From: JAWXBG01 sp044375415
GTDB lineage: Bacteria; Bacteroidota; Bacteroidia; Flavobacteriales_D; Sanyastnellaceae
DNA length: 5,810 nucleotides
Assembly (NCBI GenBank): GCA_044375415.1
Contig: JBILMS010000114.1
Location: 1 to 5,810 of the forward strand
Direction of reading: 5' to 3'
The notes under the pieces: generated by a model
Database searches by the model: none
Seen by the model: the letters and a program-made list of their open reading frames with translations, nothing else
Told to the model about the DNA's origin: nothing
Shown here: in pieces, positions 1 to 5,810 of the stretch
How positions within the stretch are numbered: position 1 is the first letter of the stretch
Layout of the letters: each line of letters starts with the position of its first letter
Position numbers and translations under genes: made by a program

Positions 1-2922
1 CAAAAGATCGGTCATCTCTTCATGGTAGCTGCATGGAGCAACAAAGATTCTAAACATACTCGTGATATCGATTCTCTGATTGTGAAATACAATATCGGTG
101 GATTGATTTTTTTTCAAGGAGGACCTCTTCGTCAAGCAAAGCTTACCAATAAATATCAAGCAGAATCTGACATTCCACTTCTCATAGCCATGGATGCGGA
201 ATGGGGATTGGGGATGCGACTTGATAGTACCATAAGTTACCCAAGGCAATTGACACTTGGTGCCATTCAGGATGAAAAGATCATTTACGATTTTGGTAAA
301 GAAATGGCGCGCCAACTGAGCCGCTTAGGTGTGCATGTTAGTTTTTCACCGGTGGTGGATATAAATAGCAATCCAAAAAACCCGGTAATTTCCAACCGAT
401 CATTTGGAGAAGACATAGACTTAGTTACCACACGCTCGTTGGGATACATGCACGGCCTCCAAGATGGTGGTGTGATGGCGGTCGCAAAACATTTTCCCGG
501 ACACGGTGATACCGATTCCGATAGCCATAAGGATCTTCCGGTTTTGAACCATACCGTCGAAAGAATGGACAGCATCGAATTGGCTCCGTATCGCAGCCTC
601 ATCGAGCAGGGTTTAAGCAGCGTAATGGTTGCACATTTGTACATTCCTTCTTTAGACAATACACCGAATGTTGCGAGTACGCTTTCACCAAAAATCATCA
701 ACGACCTATTAAAGAAAAAACTTGGTTTTGAAGGTTTGGTATATACCGATGCATTAAACATGCAGGGAGTTACAAAGTATTGGGCTCCCGGCGAAGTTGA
801 TATTCGTGCCTTAGTAGCAGGAAACGATGTGTTGTTATTTTCTACGGATGTTCCTCTTGCAATAAAATCAGTAAAAGAAGCGGTGGCAAAAGGAATTATT
901 TCTGAAGAAGAGATAAATGTGAGTTGCCTGAAAATCCTGAGAGCCAAAGAGTGGTCAGGATTGGCCAAGTATCAACCCATCGATTTAGCTTTCTTACATC
1001 AGGATTTGAATAATGGGCAGGCGCAAACCCTTCGCCGCCGCATGATAGAGCAGAGTATTACAGTTATTAAAAATGGTTGTGATTTACTCCCTGTTACCTC
1101 CACCTACGGCAAGCGTATTGCCGTTGTTACTGTTGGCGCACCTGGCGAAACAGCCTTTGTGAAAACACTAAGGGCTTATGCGGATTTTGATGTTTTTCCG
1201 ATGGATAAAAATCCCGGTTTAGATGCTGGAATAAAATTGCACGACACGCTCTCGACATATGATTTAGTAATAGCGGCATTTTTAGGCACCAGCAACAAAC
1301 CCTCAAAAAATTTCGGAGTAAGCAATGAAGCAACTCGAATTTTAAATTCAGTTGGAATTTCTTCGAATATGATTCTCGCGGTATTTGCAAATCCTTATGC
1401 GCTTGAAGGCATGAAGGATTTGAGCAATACCGATGGATTGATTATATCGTACCAAGACGATGAGATGACACAAATGGTGGTTGCCGAAGTGATCATGGGT
1501 GCTTGCCCTGCTGATGGCAGTCTGCCGGTTACGGCTTGCAATGACTATGCTTGTTTTTCGGGAATAAACCTAGCTAATCAAATTAGGATGAGATGGGTTC
1601 ATCCGGAATATGTAGGTCTTCATGGATTTACGGATCGGATCGATCATGATGTCGAAACGATTACAGGTTCGGCGGCGGGAGATGAAGAAAACTACAAGGA
1701 GGATATGATGGCCGATGGAGTTGTGAATTCATCGCAACTTGTCGCTTATGATTTTTACGCAATCGATAGCATCGCTCAATCTGGAATTACTCGCGGTGCT
1801 TATCCCGGTTGCAGAGTACTTGCGGCCAAGGATGGATTGGTGTTTTACGATAAGAGTTTTGGAAATATCGATTGGATTGGAAAGAAAAAAGTAACAGAAA
1901 ACACTGTCTATGATTTGGCATCCATTACGAAGATTGTTTCCTCGATGTTGGCGGTCATGAAACTTCAAGAAGAGGGTAAAGTGGATGTGAATGCGACACT
2001 CGGACAGTATTTAGATATACCCGCGGGAAATCCATACAGCAAGGTAGTGATTAGCGAAATGCTCTCACATACTGCCGGATTCACAGCGTGGATTCCATTT
2101 TATTCAAAAACATTGAAAGATGGGAAACCTGACCCAACGATATATCGCACCAAAGCCGAAGAAGGCTTTACATCTCAAGTAGCCCAAGACCTTTATATCA
2201 TAGACTCCTATCGTGATTCCATTTACCAACAGATATTGTCTACTCCGATTAGCTCTGAGAAAAAATATAAGTACAGCGATTTGGGTTACTATTTCATTCA
2301 AAGAATAGTAGAGAGCAAGACAGGTACAAGCTTGGATAGCTATGTTACCGAGCACTTTTATCAGCCAATGGGCTTGACCACTATGGGATATAACCCGCTC
2401 AATAGAATACCTGCAGATCAAATTGCCCCTACCGAAAATGATCAGACTTTTAGAAAACAGACAGTTCGTGGATATGTTCACGATCAAGGTGCTGCCATGA
2501 TGGGTGGTGTGGCGGGTCATGCAGGTGTATTCTCCAATGCCCGCGATTTGGGAGCGCTTATGCAAATGCTCTTGGATAGTGGTCAATACGCCGGACATCA
2601 ATTCCTAAAACCGGCGACTATAAAGACTTTTAATACATGTTACTATCCAAATAACAGGCGAGGACTAGGTTTCGATAAGCCCGCACTAAGTCTTAATGGA
2701 GGTTCGACCAGCAATGAAGCTTCATGGTCTAGTTTTGGTCACACAGGCTTCACAGGAACCATGTGTTGGGTTGACCCCGAAACGGGTATTGTCTTCGTAT
2801 TTTTGTCGAACCGTGTGAACCCTGACGCAGAAAACAAAAAAATTCAAGATTTGAATATTCGTACCGAAATTCAATCTGCTTTATACCGAGCATTTGGATT
2901 TAAGAACCGACGTCAGAAGTAG
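1..2922 (+). CDS. GH3 beta-N-acetylglucosaminidase (NagZ-like) fused to class C beta-lactamase-like serine hydrolase; 5' partial
   Basis: A large two-enzyme fusion probably acting on cell-wall fragments. The reading frame is open to the left edge; the codons before the first ATG (position 22) read QKIGHLF, the typical start of a GH3 catalytic domain, so the true start and any signal peptide lie outside the window. Numbering from that ATG, residues 1-315 are the GH3 barrel: DAEWG (58-62), SNRSFGE (124-130), the NagZ loop KHFPGHGDT (156-164) with the Asp-Ser-His acid/base element at 167-169, and the expected nucleophile Asp243 in YTDALNM. Residues about 335-515 resemble a second GH3-type domain. 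Residues about 575-960 are a beta-lactamase/esterase fold with S634-I-T-K637, Y751-S-D and H907-T-G, so all catalytic motifs are present. Family knowledge predicts release of terminal GlcNAc from muropeptides; the serine hydrolase could be a peptidase or esterase, and its substrate is unknown. No frameshift is seen. Confidence 0.93.
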   Translation, partial: QKIGHLFMVAAWSNKDSKHTRDIDSLIVKYNIGGLIFFQGGPLRQAKLTNKYQAESDIPLLIAMDAEWGLGMRLDSTISYPRQLTLGAIQDEKIIYDFGKEMARQLSRLGVHVSFSPVVDINSNPKNPVISNRSFGEDIDLVTTRSLGYMHGLQDGGVMAVAKHFPGHGDTDSDSHKDLPVLNHTVERMDSIELAPYRSLIEQGLSSVMVAHLYIPSLDNTPNVASTLSPKIINDLLKKKLGFEGLVYTDALNMQGVTKYWAPGEVDIRALVAGNDVLLFSTDVPLAIKSVKEAVAKGIISEEEINVSCLKILRAKEWSGLAKYQPIDLAFLHQDLNNGQAQTLRRRMIEQSITVIKNGCDLLPVTSTYGKRIAVVTVGAPGETAFVKTLRAYADFDVFPMDKNPGLDAGIKLHDTLSTYDLVIAAFLGTSNKPSKNFGVSNEATRILNSVGISSNMILAVFANPYALEGMKDLSNTDGLIISYQDDEMTQMVVAEVIMGACPADGSLPVTACNDYACFSGINLANQIRMRWVHPEYVGLHGFTDRIDHDVETITGSAAGDEENYKEDMMADGVVNSSQLVAYDFYAIDSIAQSGITRGAYPGCRVLAAKDGLVFYDKSFGNIDWIGKKKVTENTVYDLASITKIVSSMLAVMKLQEEGKVDVNATLGQYLDIPAGNPYSKVVISEMLSHTAGFTAWIPFYSKTLKDGKPDPTIYRTKAEEGFTSQVAQDLYIIDSYRDSIYQQILSTPISSEKKYKYSDLGYYFIQRIVESKTGTSLDSYVTEHFYQPMGLTTMGYNPLNRIPADQIAPTENDQTFRKQTVRGYVHDQGAAMMGGVAGHAGVFSNARDLGALMQMLLDSGQYAGHQFLKPATIKTFNTCYYPNNRRGLGFDKPALSLNGGSTSNEASWSSFGHTGFTGTMCWVDPETGIVFVFLSNRVNPDAENKKIQDLNIRTEIQSALYRAFGFKNRRQK

Positions 2923-2940
2923 CGGTCTAAATATAGAAAA
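2923..2940 (+). promoter_or_regulatory. A-rich translation leader of bshA without Shine-Dalgarno
   Basis: The 18 bp between the fusion gene's TAG and the bshA ATG end in ATATAGAAAA and contain no GGAGG-like element. A-rich leaders of this type are common before starts in Bacteroidota, where Shine-Dalgarno sequences are often absent. The gap is too short for a full promoter of its own, and I saw no TAnnTTTG -7 element just upstream, so bshA is probably read from the transcript of the preceding gene. Confidence 0.35.
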
Positions 2941-4068
2941 ATGCGAATCGGAATAGTATGTTACCCCACTTTTGGAGGTAGCGGAGTTGTAGCAACAGAA
3001 TTAGGAAAAGCCTTGGCCGAAAAAGGCCACGAAATTCACTTTATAACGTACAGTCAGCCTGTTCGTTTAGGAAGTGTTCGGCGGAATATTTATTACCATG
3101 AGGTGAATGTTTCAGATTACCCACTTTTCCTTTATCCTCCTTATGAGCTGGTTCTTTCGAGTAAATTGGTAGATGTTGTAAAGTTTGAAAAGCTCGATCT
3201 CTTGCATGTACATTATGCAATTCCACATGCGTCGGCAGCGTACATGGCCAAAATGATATTGGCGGAGGAGGGAATTCATATTCCGGTTGTAACTACGTTG
3301 CACGGAACAGATATTACCCTATTAGGCAGAGATTCTTCTTTTGAACCGGTCATTTCTTTTGCCATTAATAAAAGCGATGCCGTTACTGCGGTTTCACACA
3401 GTTTGCGAAATGACACATACAAACTATTTGGGGTAAATAGCGATATATCGGTGGTTCCAAACTTCGTGAATCTCGTAGTACCAAAAGAAGAAGAAGTTGA
3501 AAAAATGAGAGCCGAATTTTGTCAACCCGATGAAAAAATTCTGGTACATATTTCCAACTTCCGACCTGTCAAACGTATCCAAGATGTGATTGAAGTTTAC
3601 AATCAGGTAAGGGTTTCTGTTAAGGCGAAATTGTTGCTGGTAGGCGATGGCCCTGAGCGTCACAGAGCCGAGCAGCTATGTAGAGAATTGGAGATATGTG
3701 ATGATGTGATTTTCCTTGGAAATATTAAAAACCCAAATGATGTATTGGCTGCGGGGGATCTCTTTATCTTACCATCTGAATCAGAAAGTTTCGGATTAGC
3801 AGCATTGGAGGCAATGGCTCTTGGGGTCCCTGTTATATCAACCAATTCAGGAGGTTTACCGGAAGTGAATCGACATGGCGTCACAGGTATGATGAGCGAG
3901 GTAGGGGACGTCGCGGATATGGCGAAAAATGCAATTTTTCTTTTGAGTGATGCGGCCCGTTTAGCCAAATTCAAGAAAAAGGCAATAGAAAGAGCTCAGG
4001 ATTTCGACATCCACAAAATTCTTCCTATGTACGAAGCTATTTACCAAACCTTGTTAGTGAAGGTATGA
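2941..4068 (+). CDS. bshA: N-acetyl-alpha-D-glucosaminyl L-malate synthase BshA (GT4 family)
   Basis: Cytoplasmic retaining glycosyltransferase for the first step of bacillithiol synthesis: UDP-GlcNAc plus L-malate gives GlcNAc-malate and UDP. At 375 residues it has full family length. The N-terminus (MRIGIVCYPTFGGSG, 1-15) is the characteristic BshA glycine-rich nucleotide-sugar loop, followed by the motifs LHVHYAIPHA (88-97) and TLHGTDIT (119-126). The C-terminal Rossmann half shows SNFRPVKR (205-212), GDGPE (235-239) and the GT4 E-x7-E pair Glu282/Glu290 in SESFGLAALEA, then GLPEV (305-309). The ATG directly precedes the conserved N-terminus, so the start is secure. It lies 18 bp behind the glycosidase fusion and its stop overlaps the next gene's start, which suggests one operon. 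The later enzymes BshB and BshC are not in the window. GT4 enzymes are easily confused with one another, but the N-terminal motif and HGTDIT make BshA the clear best match. Confidence 0.94.
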   Translation: MRIGIVCYPTFGGSGVVATELGKALAEKGHEIHFITYSQPVRLGSVRRNIYYHEVNVSDYPLFLYPPYELVLSSKLVDVVKFEKLDLLHVHYAIPHASAAYMAKMILAEEGIHIPVVTTLHGTDITLLGRDSSFEPVISFAINKSDAVTAVSHSLRNDTYKLFGVNSDISVVPNFVNLVVPKEEEVEKMRAEFCQPDEKILVHISNFRPVKRIQDVIEVYNQVRVSVKAKLLLVGDGPERHRAEQLCRELEICDDVIFLGNIKNPNDVLAAGDLFILPSESESFGLAALEAMALGVPVISTNSGGLPEVNRHGVTGMMSEVGDVADMAKNAIFLLSDAARLAKFKKKAIERAQDFDIHKILPMYEAIYQTLLVKV

Positions 4069-4652
4069 CATATTCAGAGCCAAAATTCCTAGGAAAGCGT
4101 ATAGAGATTTCCAGAGAAAAGAACAAAGTTACCGTCACGATTCATCAGCAAATCGAGAGATGGCAGGAAGCAATGTTATTAGCTTGGTTTGCTGCTTGGA
4201 CCTATTGCGGAATTGTTTTTACGTATGCTTTAGTTACCTCTGACGATAGCAGTATTCGTTGGGTTTTTGGAATATGTGTAGCTGTTTGGTTGTACTTTTT
4301 TATACGCATAGGTTTAGTAATCTTGTGGCGTTTTGGTGGCAAAGAGATTATCTCAATAGGTGCATCGGATATTCAAATTAAAAACGCCTTTTGGAAACGA
4401 GGTAAGGTCCAAGTTTTTGCCATGAACAACATTTTTAAGTTCGGTGTCATCAAAAGAGGACCGACTTCTTTTTTTGCGTTTCTAGACAACAGTTTTTGGG
4501 TATTGGGCGGCGAAACTGTTGGTTTTAGTTATGGCGGACGAAGGATACAATTCGGTAAACAACTCAACGAAGCAGACGCAAGTCGGTTGGCGAATATGGT
4601 CCAAACCACATTGAACGATTACGCCAAGAATTCTAAAAAGGAAGCGAAATAG
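4065..4652 (+). CDS. Small membrane protein of unknown function, two TM helices plus soluble C-terminal domain
   Basis: I do not recognise a named family for this 195-residue protein. Residues 1-34 are polar with alternating charges. Two hydrophobic segments follow, about 36-57 (AMLLAWFAAWTYCGIVF onward) and 65-88 (rich in Val, Phe, Tyr, Ile), separated by a short loop with DSSIR, so a helical hairpin in the inner membrane is likely. Residues about 90-185 alternate short beta-like stretches (KEIISIG, DIQIKNAF, KVQVFAM, RRIQFG) and end in a probable amphipathic helix (DASRLANMVQTTL); the layout recalls bacterial PH-like membrane proteins such as the YdbS type, but this is a guess from pattern only. 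The tail is Lys-rich. The ATG overlaps the bshA stop as ATGA, so translation is probably coupled to bshA. There is no signal peptidase site and no catalytic motif. Confidence 0.8.
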   Translation: MTYSEPKFLGKRIEISREKNKVTVTIHQQIERWQEAMLLAWFAAWTYCGIVFTYALVTSDDSSIRWVFGICVAVWLYFFIRIGLVILWRFGGKEIISIGASDIQIKNAFWKRGKVQVFAMNNIFKFGVIKRGPTSFFAFLDNSFWVLGGETVGFSYGGRRIQFGKQLNEADASRLANMVQTTLNDYAKNSKKEAK

Positions 4653-4655
4653 AGT
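4653..4655. other. Convergent gene junction, 3 bp between stop codons
   Basis: The TAG of the membrane-protein gene and the TAA of aroQ (read on the opposite strand) are separated by three bases. No GC-rich hairpin with a T-tract is visible here or in the neighbouring 60 bp on either side, so termination must occur inside the opposing gene or by another mechanism. Confidence 0.85.
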
Positions 4656-5081
4656 TTATCGTCTCCGCAAAAAGTCAGCAGCTAGCAAATACCCATCGAT
4701 ACCCATTCCCGAAATTACTCCAAGACATTTTGAGCCTGTAATAGAGTTGTGACGAAATTCCTCTCGGGCATGTATGTTTGAAATGTGAACTTCAATTACC
4801 TCGCAGTTTATAGCAGCAATGGCATCAGCAATTGAAACAGATGTGTGTGAATAGCCGGCAGGATTAATGATAATTCCACGACAATCGGTGGCCATCTTAT
4901 GAAGCGCATTTATTATTTCCCCTTCTACATTACTTTGGAAAAAACTAAAAGTAATATCAGGGAATGACAGGCGCAGAGATGATTCTAATTCTTCCAAAGA
5001 GGAGGTTCCATAAACCCCCGTTTCACGAGTGCCTAGCAGATTAAGATTAGGACCGTTTATAATGCCAATTTTGATAGACAT
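4656..5081 (-). CDS. aroQ: Type II 3-dehydroquinate dehydratase AroQ
   Basis: Cytoplasmic shikimate-pathway enzyme that dehydrates 3-dehydroquinate to 3-dehydroshikimate by the type II trans mechanism, usually as a dodecamer. Its 141 residues match the short type II family, not the unrelated type I AroD. The N-terminus has the signature NGPNLNLLGTRE (9-20). Expected active-site positions are all present: Asn12, Arg19 and catalytic Tyr24 on the lid, Asn73 and His79 in NPAGYSHTS, Asp86, Glu97 and catalytic His99 in EVHISN, Arg106 in HAREEFRHNS and Arg110. These sit at constant spacing relative to the Mycobacterium tuberculosis enzyme (two lower from Asn73 onward). The ATG lies directly before the conserved SIKIGIINGPN strand, so the start is secure. 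It begins 6 bp after the upstream gene's stop, with no clear Shine-Dalgarno, and is probably co-transcribed with it. It converges with the membrane-protein gene. Confidence 0.96.
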   Translation of the reverse strand: MSIKIGIINGPNLNLLGTRETGVYGTSSLEELESSLRLSFPDITFSFFQSNVEGEIINALHKMATDCRGIIINPAGYSHTSVSIADAIAAINCEVIEVHISNIHAREEFRHNSITGSKCLGVISGMGIDGYLLAADFLRRR

Positions 5082-5087
5082 AACCGC

Positions 5088-5810
5088 TTATTCGCCAATT
5101 TCAAGGGTTTCGGTGATCCAGGTGTTTTCGGTAATCGGTTTGTCGTTTTTAAAATAATAGATGGCAAATTTTGATACGACCTTTTTGTAGCGATCCACTT
5201 TATTGCCAATTTTTACGGTACGCTCAATTACCGTTTTATTTGGAAGCTCATACGATGTTTCGGTCACACCTTGAGGTAAATCTTCGGTTCCGGGTATGAC
5301 CGGATACTCGGAAGGTTCTTTTTCGAATCCGGGATTTTTTAAAAAAGCGTCTTCGCGGCTTTTGTAGGCCTTAGAAGATGCTCTGGCATCGCGATCAATT
5401 ACAGCCATTTCTTCATCTTCTTTCTTCTTATTGATCTCGTCAACTCGCGTCTGGCGAATTTCATCTTTTCCGTCGCCAACACTCGCTGCAATTTCTTTTT
5501 TGTCGTCCACATCTCGGTTGGCACTTTCCAGGCGAACATCCGCTGCCGATTTAACATCAGAGGCCTGCTCACGAGCACGATCTTTTGCTTCGTTCACTTT
5601 CACCATGTTCTCCTCACGAACTTTCTCGCCTTCGTAAACAACATCTTTCTGTGCGTCTTTATTTTTCTCTACATTGTAGATATTGGTCTTTCTACCGGCT
5701 TCACTTTTGGTAGTGTAGCTTTCTTGCTGTTTGGTGTAATTCGATTTTTTTGTTTCAGTCTCAATAATCGAAGTCGTGCGGATGCGATCATTATTCACCA
5801 ATTTAGCTTG
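5088..5810 (-). CDS. Charged, low-complexity protein with compact C-terminal module, unknown function; 5' partial
   Basis: Only the last 240 residues are in the window. The frame is open to the right edge (first codons QAKLVNN); the first possible start is a TTG inside an uninterrupted frame, so the gene almost surely begins outside. I do not recognise it. Numbering from the edge, residues 1-155 are rich in Lys, Glu, Asp, Arg and Ala with almost no large hydrophobics; about 60-155 (for example REENMVKVNEAKDRAREQ and EINKKKEDEEMAV) looks helical or coiled-coil, the first part disordered and Thr/Ser/Lys-rich. From about 168 the composition changes to a Pro-containing linker (EYPVIPGTEDLPQGVTE) and a probable beta-rich module with NKTVIERTVKIGNKVDRYKK, YYFKND and a Trp near the end (231). 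There is no cysteine, no membrane helix and no enzyme motif in this part. It lies 6 bp upstream of aroQ on the same strand. A structural or surface/cytoskeletal role is possible but unsupported. Confidence 0.8.
   Translation of the reverse strand, partial: QAKLVNNDRIRTTSIIETETKKSNYTKQQESYTTKSEAGRKTNIYNVEKNKDAQKDVVYEGEKVREENMVKVNEAKDRAREQASDVKSAADVRLESANRDVDDKKEIAASVGDGKDEIRQTRVDEINKKKEDEEMAVIDRDARASSKAYKSREDAFLKNPGFEKEPSEYPVIPGTEDLPQGVTETSYELPNKTVIERTVKIGNKVDRYKKVVSKFAIYYFKNDKPITENTWITETLEIGE

Noticed and set aside
22..24. ATG at position 22 as the true start of the GH3 fusion gene
   Set aside because: The frame is open to the left edge and the preceding codons encode KIGHLF, part of the conserved GH3 N-terminal motif, so the ATG is internal.
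285..968. 227-codon open frame on the minus strand inside the GH3 domain
   Set aside because: Antisense to the well conserved GH3 catalytic region, with no recognisable domain or separate start context.
2104..2601. 165-codon open frame on the minus strand inside the beta-lactamase-like domain
   Set aside because: It lies wholly antisense to a domain with intact catalytic motifs and its translation resembles no protein family; it is a by-product of the coding strand.
2885..2940. Possible Bacteroidota-type promoter (TTTG ... TAnnTTTG) ahead of bshA
   Set aside because: A TTTG occurs at about 2893, but no TAnnTTTG follows at the needed distance; only AT-rich sequence is present.
3660..3974. 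104-codon minus-strand open frame within bshA
   Set aside because: It overlaps the conserved GT4 donor-binding motifs of bshA in antisense and has no family resemblance.
5431..5637. Ser/Arg/Phe-rich open frame on the plus strand
   Set aside because: It mirrors the Lys/Glu/Asp/Ala-rich coding of the minus-strand gene; the odd composition is expected from reading that strand backwards.
5799..5801. TTG at 5801 (minus strand) as the start of the charged protein
   Set aside because: It is a non-ATG codon in a frame that stays open through CAA GCT AAA to the window edge; a truncated gene is the simpler reading.

Overview
The window looks like ordinary chromosomal DNA from a member of the Bacteroidota, probably Flavobacteriia-like or a relative. 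The evidence is a NagZ-type glycosidase fused to a class C beta-lactamase-like domain, a bacillithiol-pathway BshA, moderate GC content (roughly 40-45% by eye), and starts with A-rich leaders or no clear Shine-Dalgarno sequence. The assignment comes from protein character and gene style; there is no rRNA or other marker here.

Layout: the left 4.65 kb is a compact plus-strand run of three genes. The first (1-2922) is cut by the left edge and encodes the GH3/serine-hydrolase fusion. After 18 bp comes bshA (2941-4068), the glycosyltransferase of the first bacillithiol step. Its stop overlaps the start of a small two-helix membrane protein of unknown function (4065-4652). The right 1.15 kb is on the minus strand: a charged, low-complexity protein cut by the right edge (5810-5088), then, after 6 bp, aroQ (5081-4656), a type II 3-dehydroquinate dehydratase. 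The two runs converge with only 3 bp between stop codons.

How the genes may work together: the GH3 enzyme would remove beta-linked N-acetylglucosamine from peptidoglycan fragments, and BshA uses UDP-N-acetylglucosamine and L-malate to start bacillithiol synthesis. Their adjacency could reflect shared amino-sugar metabolism, but this is inference; simple packing of housekeeping genes is equally possible. AroQ belongs to the shikimate pathway and has no evident link to its upstream neighbour.

Coding density is close to complete. I found no tRNA, rRNA, CRISPR array, insertion sequence, integrase, attachment site, riboswitch or convincing intrinsic terminator. I do not see a clearly new multi-gene system. 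The least explained parts are the membrane protein coupled to bshA and the edge-truncated charged protein with a compact C-terminal module.
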